Source of the DNA: Litorimonas sp051251645
GTDB lineage: Bacteria; Pseudomonadota; Alphaproteobacteria; Caulobacterales; Maricaulaceae
Assembly (NCBI GenBank): GCA_051251645.1
Contig: JBPOEY010000001.1
Span: 992,001 to 1,056,000, forward strand
DNA length: 64,000 bases
Direction of reading: 5' to 3'
Shown: in pieces, positions 1-8,886 of the stretch
Numbering within the stretch: the stretch's first letter is position 1
Layout: each line of letters begins with the position of its first letter
Notes under the pieces: model-generated
Told to the model about the DNA's origin: nothing
The model's input: only the letters and a program-made list of their open reading frames with translations
The model's database searches: none
Program-made: the position numbers and the translations under genes

Positions 1-340
1 TCGTGTTTTGAAATGTCGAATATTGTGTGTCGTCAGGAAGTTCACCGTTCACGAGAAGATAGGCAACTTCTAGGAAAGTCGACTGCTCAGCCAATTGTTC
101 GATTGGGTATCCGCGATAAAGAAGCTGCCCTTTGGCGCCATCAATAAAGGTGATTTGGGATTCTGTCGAACAGGTCGATGTGAAACCGGGATCGAAGGTG
201 AAGTGGCCTGTGTGCTTAGATAAGGCCCGCACGTCGATGGCAGGCTGCCCCATAGTTCCTGACAGGACAGGGAATTCTACGCCCTCGCCCCCATCAATTG
301 AAATCTTTGAAGTCCCGGTCTGTTTAACTTTATTTTCCAT
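1..340 (-). CDS. gltA: Citrate synthase, N-terminal part (runs off the window)
   Basis: The first enzyme of the TCA cycle, condensing acetyl-CoA and oxaloacetate in the cytoplasm. I translated the minus strand by hand from the ATG at 340-338. It reads 113 residues to the window edge without a stop. The segment FDPGFTSTCSTESQITFIDG, followed by LLYRGYPIEQLAEQSTFLEV, is the typical N-terminal beta region of type II (hexameric, Gram-negative) citrate synthases. A GAAGAGAA ribosome binding site lies just upstream of the ATG. The catalytic residues are outside the window. It lies 14 bases downstream of gltX on the same strand, the usual gltX-gltA neighbourhood of alphaproteobacteria. Confidence 0.93.
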   Translation of the reverse strand, partial: MENKVKQTGTSKISIDGGEGVEFPVLSGTMGQPAIDVRALSKHTGHFTFDPGFTSTCSTESQITFIDGAKGQLLYRGYPIEQLAEQSTFLEVAYLLVNGELPDDTQYSTFQNT

Positions 341-354
341 GTTTCTCTTCGTTT

Positions 355-1764
355 TCAGCCCATTAGGGGGATTACATCATCTAAACGGGCGAGCACCTCG
401 GACCGACCCAAAAGGGCCAGTACTTCGTGCAGATCGGGTGAGGGAGCGCCGGCGGTGAGGGCAGCCCGAACGGGCGCCCCAATTTTGCCGAAGCCTATCT
501 CTTGATCAGCGACGAAGTCGGTAAGAACCAACTGTAAGGCGTCCGCCGTCCACGATGCATCTTCTAAGGATTCCAACCGGGATGTCAAAGCACGGACAAG
601 GTTTGCCGTGCCTTCGCGACGTAAAGATTTAGCGGTTTTCCCAGAAATAACCAGCGGTCGCGCATCAAATAGATAAGCCGCATTCGTCGCAAGTTCGACC
701 AAGGTTTTGGATCGAGGTCTCAAAGTTGGAAGCGCCGCCTTTATTCGCGCTGAGATTGTATCCGATAGAGGTCCGCCAGCTTCGGCTGTAAGAAATGACT
801 TTGCCGCGCTGAACAAAACATCCGCATCTATTTCTGCGATATGTTGCGCGTTGATATGGTCCATTTTGTCAAAATCAAGTCGGGCCGGCGCTGCATTGAT
901 GCCATCTAGAGAGAAGAGGGCGGCGACATCCGCGTTATTAAGAAAAACTTCTTGGTCGCCGTGGGCCCAACCGAGCTTGACAAGATAGTTACGTAATCCA
1001 GAGGGCAGGTATCCCATATCGCGGTAAGCTTCAGCCCCAAGAGCGCCGTGACGTTTGGAGAGTTTCTTGCCATCGGGACCGTGTATCAGCGGGACATGCG
1101 CCCAAACTGGAACGTCCCATCCTAAAGCCTGATAGAGTTGCTGTTGTCGTCCGGCATTGATCAAATGGTCATCACCGCGGATGACGTGGGTGATCTCCAT
1201 ATCATGATCATCGACGATGACGGCGAGCATATAGGTCGGCGTTCCGTCCGCGCGCAGAAGTACAAGGTCGTCAAAATTCTCGTTTTCCCAAACAATATCG
1301 CCTTGGACGGCGTCATTGATCCGAGTTTTACCCTCTGGGACGCGGAACCGAACGACATAGTCACCCTTTACGTTACCGCCACCGTCGCGGAATGGCGAAC
1401 GGAAAGCTGTGCCGGCATCACGGGATTTTTCTCGCTCCACGTCCAGCTCTTCAGGGCTGAGATAGCATTTGAACGCTGTACCGAGATCCAGAAGTGTTTG
1501 CGCCGCGGCGGCGTGGGCCGCCTTGTTCTGACTTTGAAAGACAATATCGCCATCGTGATCAACGCCGAGCCAAGCTAAACCATCAATAATGGCTTGTGTG
1601 GCTTCAGGCGTGGACCGTTTAACGTCAGTATCTTCGATTCGAAGACACATTTCGCCGCCCATGTGGTCGGCAAAATAGCGATTAAATAGGGCGGTTCGCG
1701 CCCCACCAATATGAAGAAACCCGGTCGGCGAAGGCGCGAAACGGGTGCGGACAGGACGGGTCAT
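355..1764 (-). CDS. gltX: Glutamyl-tRNA synthetase
   Basis: Charges tRNA(Glu) with glutamate. The N-terminus reads TRFAPSPTGFLHIGGARTAL, containing the HIGH-class signature of class I synthetases. The KMSKS equivalent KKLSKRHG sits about residue 245 and is followed by the anticodon-binding helical domain. The length, 469 residues, is normal. I prefer the ATG at 1764, directly before TRPVRTRFAPSP. An upstream in-frame ATG at 1800 would add 12 residues and run into the divergent comEC start. Alphaproteobacteria often carry two GltX paralogues, one of which may make Glu-tRNA(Gln). Which of the two this is cannot be told here. Confidence 0.95.
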   Translation of the reverse strand: MTRPVRTRFAPSPTGFLHIGGARTALFNRYFADHMGGEMCLRIEDTDVKRSTPEATQAIIDGLAWLGVDHDGDIVFQSQNKAAHAAAAQTLLDLGTAFKCYLSPEELDVEREKSRDAGTAFRSPFRDGGGNVKGDYVVRFRVPEGKTRINDAVQGDIVWENENFDDLVLLRADGTPTYMLAVIVDDHDMEITHVIRGDDHLINAGRQQQLYQALGWDVPVWAHVPLIHGPDGKKLSKRHGALGAEAYRDMGYLPSGLRNYLVKLGWAHGDQEVFLNNADVAALFSLDGINAAPARLDFDKMDHINAQHIAEIDADVLFSAAKSFLTAEAGGPLSDTISARIKAALPTLRPRSKTLVELATNAAYLFDARPLVISGKTAKSLRREGTANLVRALTSRLESLEDASWTADALQLVLTDFVADQEIGFGKIGAPVRAALTAGAPSPDLHEVLALLGRSEVLARLDDVIPLMG

Positions 1765-1823
1765 GTGTTGGATCTCACGGAAGTCGCTTGCGACATTCAT
1801 CGGGGCACGCTCTATGCAAGATC

Positions 1824-3899
1824 ATGGTCGGCTTTGAAAGCCAAATCGATAGACAAACTGTGCTGAGCCGAGCTGGGCCTCGTATCAGGCTTGATCGCTA
1901 TGTCCTGACGTTCGAGGCGGGCATCATCGCGTTCGCCGTCGGGATCGCCACATATTTCTTTTGGCCGACGGAACCCAACCCGCTTATCAGTCTGACGCTC
2001 ACGCTCATCGTCTTACTGCTCATCTGGCGGTTTCCATCAATATGGTCCGGAACATTGATGACGGCAGCGATCACCTTGGCGGGTTTCTCTTGGTCGGCGA
2101 TGCACGCGCGAGGGGTCTCACCTCATCCAGTGAATGTTGAGCAAAGACTTGAAATCACAGGCTGGGTCTCAGCTATTGATACACGCGGATCGATGCGGCG
2201 GTTACAAATCCATGTTGTCGGGACTGAGCCGCTGCCACGGACGGGTTTGCCTAAGCGTGTGCGCATTCGCGTCGGACGAAATTTTCCCAACTTTGACATT
2301 GGTGACGGCATTATCGTCGATTCGGTGATCAGGCCTATGCCAGGGCCGGCTATACCGAATGGCTATGACCCCGGGCGCCGGGCCTTTTTTGATGGGTTGG
2401 CTGGAACTGGATTTGCAATTTCGGACGGAAAAAAGGTTGCTGTCGATTTGTCGCTTAAAAGCACTGTCTCTGCGAATATTGAGGCCGCGCGACATAAAAT
2501 TGCGCAGCGCGTCATGGCCGCAGCCCCGAATAAGACAGCAGGGCTTCAGGCTGCCCTCTTAACGGGCATTCGGGATCATATTCCTGAAGAACAAACTGAG
2601 AGCCTTCGTGCCTCCGGGTTGGCGCATATTTTGGCCATCTCAGGCCTACACATGGGTATGGTCGCCTTCGGGGTCTATGTCGTGGCATCGCTTTCACTCG
2701 CAGCGATAGGACGTCTTGCGCGAGCCCGGGACGTTCGAAAACTTGCCGCCATCATCGGAATTATCGCCGCCTCCGCCTATCTTGGGCTATCCGGGGCGTC
2801 AGTCGCGACACAACGGGCCTATATTATGGTCTGTATCGCCTTTCTTGCAGTTCTCTTAGATCGCCGCGTGATCAGCCTACGGTCTGTTGCCGTCGCCGCA
2901 CTATTGACCCTAATGATAAGACCCGAAGCCTTATTGAGCGTTGGGTTTCAAATGTCATTTGCCGCTGTCGCGGCGATGGTTGTTATTTTTCGGGCTTGGC
3001 AAGATCGTTGGCCACGACAGAAATCGCAAGGGTTTAGGGATCGTGTCCGTGCCTTTTATGGCTCGCTTTTTGGCACGAGTTTGGTGGCGGGGTTTGCCAC
3101 AGGCGTGTTCGCATTGCTCCATTTTGGACGGCTCGCCAATTATGGATTGATCGCCAATATGGCCGCGATGACGGTGTTCCCAGCCGTGATGGCCTTAGGG
3201 ATTATCTCGCTTTTGCTGATTCCCCTCGGACTGGAAGCCGCGCCGTTAATGGTGATGGGGTGGTTGATTGAGTTCATGCTGTCTGTTGCGGAGTGGGTCA
3301 GTGGTCTCCCGGGGGCCGTCGCCACGGTCAAAGCTAGCCAATCTTGGGTGATTGGTCTTTATGGACTAGGTTTTGCCTTGGTCTGCCTCTCTCGGCGTTG
3401 GGCGGTTATGACCGGTATGGCGGGAATGGTCGTCGCGACCCTGTTTTGGACGGTCTCGCCGATTTACGACCTACGGATCACAGACGAAGGTCGGGTTAGC
3501 TTAATCTCAAATAAAAAAGCCGTGACGACGTCACTGCGAGCCGACCGTTATGGCCGCAACCAATTTTCACGGGCGAGCGGAAGCCCCCACATTGAATGGT
3601 CTAACTATCGAGATGACTTTGCAAAATGTGATGCGTTAGCTTGTCGCTTCACTGTTAATGCCGTGACTATCTCGGTCATTGAGGCGCCATCGGAAGTGCC
3701 TCAGGCGTGTCTAGACAGCGACATCGTTGTGCTCGCAAGTCGGTCGGCGGGTCCCGTGGCACGGCGGGCTTGTGAAGCTACACTGCTTGATCGTCGTGTG
3801 CTGAGCAAGAGTGGTGGCTACCATATTCAAACATCAGCCCCACTCAAGATTGTGCCAATCTTGAGTGACAGGCGAGGGCGACGTCTTTGGGGGCGATAG
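1824..3899 (+). CDS. comEC: ComEC/Rec2-type DNA uptake channel protein
   Basis: Inner-membrane channel for single-stranded DNA in natural transformation. The roughly 690-residue protein has an N-terminal hydrophobic pair of helices, a DUF4131/OB-like soluble region (about 90-200), then the Competence domain with the hallmark LRASGLAHILAISGLHMGMV and many membrane helices. The C-terminal soluble part is short, and I find no HxHxDH metallo-beta-lactamase motif, so the nuclease-like third domain of Bacillus ComEC is degenerate or absent; this shortened form is common in alphaproteobacteria. The start at 1824 (MVGFES) avoids overlap with gltX; an ATG at 1788 is possible. It is divergent from gltX, with about 60 bases shared as promoter region. 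Confidence 0.88.
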   Translation: MVGFESQIDRQTVLSRAGPRIRLDRYVLTFEAGIIAFAVGIATYFFWPTEPNPLISLTLTLIVLLLIWRFPSIWSGTLMTAAITLAGFSWSAMHARGVSPHPVNVEQRLEITGWVSAIDTRGSMRRLQIHVVGTEPLPRTGLPKRVRIRVGRNFPNFDIGDGIIVDSVIRPMPGPAIPNGYDPGRRAFFDGLAGTGFAISDGKKVAVDLSLKSTVSANIEAARHKIAQRVMAAAPNKTAGLQAALLTGIRDHIPEEQTESLRASGLAHILAISGLHMGMVAFGVYVVASLSLAAIGRLARARDVRKLAAIIGIIAASAYLGLSGASVATQRAYIMVCIAFLAVLLDRRVISLRSVAVAALLTLMIRPEALLSVGFQMSFAAVAAMVVIFRAWQDRWPRQKSQGFRDRVRAFYGSLFGTSLVAGFATGVFALLHFGRLANYGLIANMAAMTVFPAVMALGIISLLLIPLGLEAAPLMVMGWLIEFMLSVAEWVSGLPGAVATVKASQSWVIGLYGLGFALVCLSRRWAVMTGMAGMVVATLFWTVSPIYDLRITDEGRVSLISNKKAVTTSLRADRYGRNQFSRASGSPHIEWSNYRDDFAKCDALACRFTVNAVTISVIEAPSEVPQACLDSDIVVLASRSAGPVARRACEATLLDRRVLSKSGGYHIQTSAPLKIVPILSDRRGRRLWGR

Positions 3900-3928
3900 T
3901 CATTTTTCACCGATAAGCGTTGTCGAAC

Positions 3929-4570
3929 CTAATTGTAGTTTCGAACCAGACCGACAAGGACACCTTGGACTTCGACACGGTCTGGACCGTAGGTTTTGGT
4001 AGGGAAATCAGGGTTTTCTGCGATCAGGTCGATCTTCCCGTCATGTTTATAAATTCGTTTGAGTGTGGCTTCATCTTGATCAACCAAGGCCACCACAATG
4101 TCATTGTTTCTCGCAGTGTTGGCTTTTCTGACAACAACAACGTCGCCATCCATAATGCCTGCGCCCGTCATTGATTCGCCCTCAATTTCGAGTGCGTAAT
4201 GATCGCCACTGCCCAGTAGTGACGGCGGTACGGCCATCAAATTATGGGTATCTTCGATCGCAGAGATCGGCAGTCCCGCCGCAATTTTGCCGACAAAGGG
4301 TATTTCGTAGCCGTCATTAGCGGCAACGGGCGCGAGAGGCGCATCCTTTTGTAAACCTTCGGGCATTTTGATGACTTCGAGCGCGCGGGCCTTGTTCGGG
4401 AGGCGTCGCACAAAACCGCGTTCTTCAAGGGCCGTGATTAATCTGTGGATGCCAGATTTAGACGCCAGACCAAGCTCGTCCTTCATCTCATCATAGGACG
4501 GAGGGACGCCAACCGCGCGAATACGATTATCGATCAATAGTAATAGGTCTTTTTGTTTCTTAGTCAGCAT
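3929..4570 (-). CDS. lexA: LexA SOS-response repressor
   Basis: Represses DNA-damage genes and cleaves itself when RecA filaments form. The N-terminal winged helix starts MLTKKQKDLLLLID. The self-cleavage site is the Ala-Gly in GKIAAGLPI, the catalytic serine is in EIEGESMTGAG and the catalytic lysine in DEATLKRI, so the protease domain is intact. Start chosen at 4570 (MLTKKQ, 213 residues); the in-frame ATG at 4588 would add six atypical residues. It lies downstream of trpC on the same strand, but has its own promoter region with a perfect alphaproteobacterial LexA box (4608-4622), so it is very likely autoregulated. Confidence 0.96.
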   Translation of the reverse strand: MLTKKQKDLLLLIDNRIRAVGVPPSYDEMKDELGLASKSGIHRLITALEERGFVRRLPNKARALEVIKMPEGLQKDAPLAPVAANDGYEIPFVGKIAAGLPISAIEDTHNLMAVPPSLLGSGDHYALEIEGESMTGAGIMDGDVVVVRKANTARNNDIVVALVDQDEATLKRIYKHDGKIDLIAENPDFPTKTYGPDRVEVQGVLVGLVRNYN

Positions 4571-4607
4571 GTCTGTGTCCTCGAACAAAGCGGCAACATC
4601 TATAGGT

Positions 4608-4622
4608 GTTCTATAATTGTTC
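4608..4622 (-). promoter_or_regulatory. LexA-binding SOS box upstream of lexA
   Basis: The plus strand reads GTTCTATAATTGTTC, an exact match to the direct-repeat operator GTTC-N7-GTTC known for LexA of alphaproteobacteria. It sits about 38 bases upstream of the lexA start codon, inside the 72-base trpC-lexA gap, overlapping the presumed promoter. Autoregulation of lexA is the inferred role. Confidence 0.88.
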
Positions 4623-4628
4623 CAGTTT

Positions 4629-4634
4629 TGTCAA
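4629..4634 (-). promoter_or_regulatory. Candidate -35 element of the lexA promoter
   Basis: On the minus strand this reads TTGACA, a perfect sigma-70 -35 hexamer, and it lies only a few bases before the SOS box. No convincing -10 hexamer at 16-18 bases spacing is visible (the nearest TATA-like string is too close), so the exact promoter is uncertain. LexA bound at 4608-4622 would cover the spacer and -10 region. Confidence 0.45.
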
Positions 4635-4642
4635 GGAAGAGT

Positions 4643-5425
4643 TTACAAAGCGCTCCGGAGCGCCCGCGTTGCCGCTTCGACGTCCGCTTGCCGCATGAGG
4701 CTCTCGCCAATGAGAAAGGCCTGCGCGCCTGAGCGTTTCAGGCGATTAATGTCTTGCCGCGTGAAAATGCCGCTCTCAGCAACGAGCAAAGCGTCCGATG
4801 GGACGGAGGGCGCCAGCGAATCGAATGTCTCTAGGCTTGTCTCAAACGTTCGCAGGTCACGATTATTGATGCCGATGAGATTGGCCCCCATATCTATCGC
4901 ACGTCGTAGTTCATCCGAATCATGCGTTTCGACGAGCACATCCATGCCAAGGGCTTCGGCCTCAGCGATCAAGGTTTGCGACGTTTCGTCATTCGTCATG
5001 GCAAGGATTATCAAGATCGCATCCGCGCCCATGGCCCGCGCTTCACGCACTTGAAGCGGGTCGATCATGAAGTCCTTACGGAGCAGAGGAAGATTAGTCG
5101 CGCCGCGGACAGCGGCAAAAATGTCTTTGCTACCCTGAAACCCTGGCCCATCTGTCAGGACCGAAAGACAGGCCGCGCCTCCGTCGGCGTAAGCTTTTGC
5201 GATCGCAACAGGGTCGAAGTCTTCGCGAATAACGCCTTTGCTGGGGGACGCTTTTTTAACTTCGCAAATAAGAGCGGGTTGCGATCCTGTTTGGAGGGCT
5301 CGAAGAAATCCACGCGGAGTTGGAGTGCTAAGAAGGGCGGTTTCTACCCATTTTGTATCGATGTCGGCAACTTCATCAATCTTATATGCAGCGATTTTGG
5401 CGAGGATATCAGGAACGTCTCTCAT
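4643..5425 (-). CDS. trpC: Indole-3-glycerol phosphate synthase
   Basis: Closes the indole ring of tryptophan biosynthesis from CdRP. It is a TIM-barrel protein of 260 residues. The catalytic loop reads LICEVKKASPSKGVIREDFD, the central strand has LPLLRKDFMIDPLQVREARA, and the phosphate site near the C-terminus has VAESGIFTRQDI. It is monofunctional (no TrpF fusion). The start codon overlaps the trpD stop by four bases (ATGA), so it is translationally coupled as the third trp gene of the chain. Confidence 0.96.
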   Translation of the reverse strand: MRDVPDILAKIAAYKIDEVADIDTKWVETALLSTPTPRGFLRALQTGSQPALICEVKKASPSKGVIREDFDPVAIAKAYADGGAACLSVLTDGPGFQGSKDIFAAVRGATNLPLLRKDFMIDPLQVREARAMGADAILIILAMTNDETSQTLIAEAEALGMDVLVETHDSDELRRAIDMGANLIGINNRDLRTFETSLETFDSLAPSVPSDALLVAESGIFTRQDINRLKRSGAQAFLIGESLMRQADVEAATRALRSAL

Positions 5426-6435
5426 CGGTTTGTCGCTGTTACTAAGTTAGCCAGCGTTGTTCGCGCCGCAAAACTACCGATGGCGTCGGCGGCGAGGTCA
5501 ATGCCTGCGGGGATGTCATCAGCGATTCCAGCAATCATCAGAGCAACTCCGGAATTAAGTAAAACGATGTCGCGATAATCGCTCGCCTGTCCGTCGAGTA
5601 ATTCTGTGAGCGCCTTTGCATTTTCGACGGGTTCACCGCCGCGCAGGCTGTCCAAGGTGGCAAGCTCAAGCCCATAGGTCTGCGGTGATAGGGTGAAGTC
5701 ACGAATATCCGTGCCTTTAACTTCGGTGATAGAGGTCGGTCCCGTTGTCGTGATTTCGTCCAAGCCGTCGTGGCCGTGGACGACCCAAACATGATCGACG
5801 CCAATATCGCGCAGGGCCTCTGCCATGGGCCGTCGCCATTGATCGTCGCAGACACCGAGCAGCATACGACGCGCCCCAGCTGGGTTGCTCATAGGCCCTA
5901 GTAAGTTGAAGAGTGTACGAACGCCCAAGGCCCGACGTGCAGGCCCAACATGACGCATAGCCGGATGATGATTGGGCGCAAATAAGAAACCGAGGCCGAT
6001 GTCGCGGATCATGGCGGCGGTTTGATCGGGCGTGACACTCAGATTGACGCCAAGTTCTGATAATGTGTCTGCCGTGCCCGTCAAAGAGGAGGCGGCGCGA
6101 TTACCATGCTTCGCAACCTTGGCGCCAGCAGCGGCGCAAACGATCGCAGTGGCGGTTGAGATCGACAACGTATGAAGGCCTGTTCCCCCCGTTCCAACAA
6201 TGTCGATGACATCCTCTTTCACATCAACGGGGATCATGTTGGCCCGCATGACTTCGGTGCCAACGCGCACTTCACGCGCGGTTAGGCCAATGATTTCGAG
6301 GCCGAGTAGCAGGGCGCTAATTTGTTCTGACTGTGCGTCGCCTTTGAGGATCGACGTCAACGCTTGGCGCAATTCGTCCGCACTCGGACGGACAGACTTT
6401 GACAAGGTCTGTAGGATGGCTGTGTCGAAACTCAC
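5422..6435 (-). CDS. trpD: Anthranilate phosphoribosyltransferase
   Basis: Transfers phosphoribose from PRPP to anthranilate, the second step of the tryptophan branch. It has 337 residues. The PRPP-binding loop reads DIVGTGGTGLHTLSIST, where most homologues have GTGGD; the substitution of Thr for Asp is a small deviation. The downstream KHGNRAASS and NLLGPMSNPAGA motifs are typical. It overlaps trpG (four bases) and trpC (four bases), so the three genes are one translational unit. Confidence 0.95.
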   Translation of the reverse strand: MSFDTAILQTLSKSVRPSADELRQALTSILKGDAQSEQISALLLGLEIIGLTAREVRVGTEVMRANMIPVDVKEDVIDIVGTGGTGLHTLSISTATAIVCAAAGAKVAKHGNRAASSLTGTADTLSELGVNLSVTPDQTAAMIRDIGLGFLFAPNHHPAMRHVGPARRALGVRTLFNLLGPMSNPAGARRMLLGVCDDQWRRPMAEALRDIGVDHVWVVHGHDGLDEITTTGPTSITEVKGTDIRDFTLSPQTYGLELATLDSLRGGEPVENAKALTELLDGQASDYRDIVLLNSGVALMIAGIADDIPAGIDLAADAIGSFAARTTLANLVTATNR

Positions 6436-7007
6436 CGTAATCCTGCGATAGTTAGGAAGTTCGCGATGAGGGCGTGGCCATTCTCTGAGGCGATGCTTTC
6501 AGGATGGAATTGGAGACCGTGGAGTGGACGCGTTGCATGGCGTAGCCCCATGATTTCGCCGTCATCTGTCCAGCCATTGACGAGCAATTCACCGGGCAGC
6601 GTTTCACGTTCAATGGCGAGGCTGTGGTAGCGCGTTGCATTAAAAGGGCTATCTAAGTCTTTGAAAAGTCCTGTTTCATCATGAAAAACAGGTGAGGTTT
6701 TCCCATGCATTATTTCTTTTGCCTGGATGACGTGGCCACCAAAGGCTTGGCCCATAGCTTGTTGTCCAAGACAAATTCCGAGCATCGGTAAATCGTCTGG
6801 AGCCTGTTTGATGAGATCAAGACAAATACCGGCTTCGTCAGGTGTGCGGGGGCCGGGTGACAGCAGTATCGCCCGTGCGCCGCAATTCAGCGCTTGGTCG
6901 ACACTAATTTCATCATTTCGCACGACTTTCGTCTCCGCGCCGAGCTCTTGAGCGTAATGGACGAGGTTGAAGGTAAAGCTGTCGTAATTATCGATAACGA
7001 GCAGCAT
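6432..7007 (-). CDS. trpG: Anthranilate synthase glutamine amidotransferase subunit (TrpG/PabA)
   Basis: Supplies ammonia from glutamine to TrpE (and possibly PabB for folate). The class I amidotransferase triad is visible: the nucleophilic Cys in MLGICLGQQAMG and His-Glu in LQFHPES. The N-terminus LLVIDNYDSFTFNLVHY is the family signature. It has 191 residues. Its start codon overlaps the accC stop as TAATG. No trpE is present in the window, so the partner must be elsewhere. The same subunit often serves both TrpE and PabB. Confidence 0.94.
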   Translation of the reverse strand: MLLVIDNYDSFTFNLVHYAQELGAETKVVRNDEISVDQALNCGARAILLSPGPRTPDEAGICLDLIKQAPDDLPMLGICLGQQAMGQAFGGHVIQAKEIMHGKTSPVFHDETGLFKDLDSPFNATRYHSLAIERETLPGELLVNGWTDDGEIMGLRHATRPLHGLQFHPESIASENGHALIANFLTIAGLR

Positions 7008-8380
7008 TAGCTGCCAGAATCCTTCGGAGATCCTCTGTTATCGCGCTCTTTGAGCCAACTCTCCAGCCAGTGGATATTATAGTCACCAGATTGAAATTCA
7101 GGATCTTCAATCAGCGCTTCGTGGAGCGCTTTATTGGTCGTGATTCCGGAAATGACCATTTCGCCAAGGGCCCGACGAAGGCGAAGAATCGCCCCTTCTC
7201 GCGTGTTACCCCAAACGATCAACTTACCGATCAAACTATCGTAATGGGGCGGGACATTGTAGCCCGTGTATAGGGCGCTATCCAAGCGGGTATTCATGCC
7301 GCCGGGGGCGTGGAATTCTTCGACCTTGCCAGGACAAGGTGCAAAGGTGAACGGGTGCTCGGCATTGATCCGGCATTCAATCGCATGGCCCGTAAATTTC
7401 ACGTCATCTTGCGTATAATTAAGTGGCAAACCTGCGGCGATTCGGATTTGTTCGCGGACCAAATCGATACCGGTAATTTCCTCTGTGACCGGGTGCTCCA
7501 CTTGAATTCGCGTGTTCATTTCGATGAAGAAAAACTCGCCGTTTTCATAAAGATATTCGACCGTTCCAGCGCCGCGATAACCAATGGCTTGAACCGCTCT
7601 GGCCGTCACTTCGCCAATGTCAGCGCGTTCTTTCGCCGTTAGAGCGGGAGAGGGGGCTTCTTCGAGAACTTTTTGATTGCGACGCTGCAGGGAACAATCG
7701 CGCTCGCCCAGATGCACAACATTACCATGCGTATCGGCGAGAACTTGGATTTCAATGTGGCGCGGACCCTTAAGGTAACGCTCCAGATAGACCGCTCCGT
7801 TGCCGAAGGCCGCTTTCGCCTCAGTTTGAGCGGAGCGCAGCGCTTCGTCGAGGTCGGCCTCGGTTTCAGCCAATCGCATGCCACGACCCCCACCGCCGGC
7901 GGCGGCTTTTATCAGAACCGGGAAACCAATGTCTTTGGCGATGATTTTGGCTTCTTCAAAATCATGCACTTCGCCCGGACTGCCCGGGACAACCGGGATA
8001 CCAGCTTTTGCGACAGTCGCTTTGGCAGTAATTTTGTCGCCCATGATGCGGATATGCTCTGCCGTGGGGCCAATAAAGGTCAGGCCGTGGGCTTCGACGA
8101 TCTCGGCAAAGCGAGCGTTTTCTGACAGAAAACCATATCCAGGGTGCACGGCATCTGCGCCTGTTATTTCACAGGCCGCCATAATTGCCGGGATATTCAG
8201 ATAGCTATCCGTGCTGGACGCGGGTCCGACACAGACTGATTCGTCCGCGAGGCGCACATGCATGGCGTCTTTATCCGCCGTCGAGTGAATTGCGACTGAT
8301 GACAGCCCCATTTCCTTACAAGCCCGGTGGATTCGCAGGGCAATTTCCCCGCGGTTGGCAATGAGAACCTTGCTGACCAT
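7007..8380 (-). CDS. accC: Biotin carboxylase subunit of acetyl-CoA carboxylase
   Basis: ATP-dependent carboxylation of the biotin on AccB, the committed step of fatty acid synthesis. It has 457 residues of ATP-grasp fold: N-terminal KVLIANRGEIALRIHRACKE, glycine-rich ATP loop KAAAGGGGRGMR, and the active site with EMNTRIQVEHPVTEEITG. The C-terminal barrel is complete; the last residues after WLKERDNRG are a short, variable tail. It is separated from accB by nine bases upstream and overlaps trpG by one base downstream. Confidence 0.97.
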   Translation of the reverse strand: MVSKVLIANRGEIALRIHRACKEMGLSSVAIHSTADKDAMHVRLADESVCVGPASSTDSYLNIPAIMAACEITGADAVHPGYGFLSENARFAEIVEAHGLTFIGPTAEHIRIMGDKITAKATVAKAGIPVVPGSPGEVHDFEEAKIIAKDIGFPVLIKAAAGGGGRGMRLAETEADLDEALRSAQTEAKAAFGNGAVYLERYLKGPRHIEIQVLADTHGNVVHLGERDCSLQRRNQKVLEEAPSPALTAKERADIGEVTARAVQAIGYRGAGTVEYLYENGEFFFIEMNTRIQVEHPVTEEITGIDLVREQIRIAAGLPLNYTQDDVKFTGHAIECRINAEHPFTFAPCPGKVEEFHAPGGMNTRLDSALYTGYNVPPHYDSLIGKLIVWGNTREGAILRLRRALGEMVISGITTNKALHEALIEDPEFQSGDYNIHWLESWLKERDNRGSPKDSGS

Positions 8381-8389
8381 CGTGCTGGC

Positions 8390-8866
8390 CTAGTCGATGA
8401 GGAAGAGTGAATCGCCGAATTCGACAGGCGAGACATCTTCGATGAAAACGGCGGACAACGTTCCGGATTTTGGTGCAGTAATCGGATTAAAGGTCTTCAT
8501 GGCTTCAACTAACATGATAGTTTCGCCTTCTTTGACCTGTGCGCCGATTTCAGCGAACAAATCTGCGTCCGGTGAAGGGCGAAGGTAGCAAGTCCCGACC
8601 ATTGGTGATGTCACAGCGTCCGGATGTTCGTCCTTTGGTGCAGCGGTCGGCATGGGTGTGGCGGCTGTTGGTGCCGGTATGGACGCTGCAGGGACGGCGC
8701 TCATCGGAGCCGCCATCATGGTTTGCGCGGACGCCACACCATTCTTAGAGACCCGAATTTTCAGATCACCCTTCTTCATTTCGATTTCGGTGAGGTCGCT
8801 GCCTTCAAGGACTTTTGCAAGTTCCTTGATGAGTGCGAGGTCGTCATTGCCCTTGGAAGCAGCCAT
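8390..8866 (-). CDS. accB: Biotin carboxyl carrier protein of acetyl-CoA carboxylase
   Basis: Carries the biotin shuttled between AccC and the carboxyltransferase AccAD. It has 158 residues: N-terminal helical segment (1-45), an Ala/Pro/Met-rich flexible linker (46-80), and a C-terminal biotinyl domain with MLVEAMKTFNPI, where Lys124 is the biotinylation site. It is the second gene of the aroQ-accB-accC chain, 20 bases after aroQ. GAGAACCCCTATG precedes the start. Confidence 0.97.
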   Translation of the reverse strand: MAASKGNDDLALIKELAKVLEGSDLTEIEMKKGDLKIRVSKNGVASAQTMMAAPMSAVPAASIPAPTAATPMPTAAPKDEHPDAVTSPMVGTCYLRPSPDADLFAEIGAQVKEGETIMLVEAMKTFNPITAPKSGTLSAVFIEDVSPVEFGDSLFLID

Positions 8867-8886
8867 AGGGGTTCTCCGTGCCTAAA

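Noticed and set aside
4922..5578. Plus-strand open frame of 218 codons opposite trpC/trpD
   Set aside because: Both trp genes are unambiguous; the frame shows no family features.
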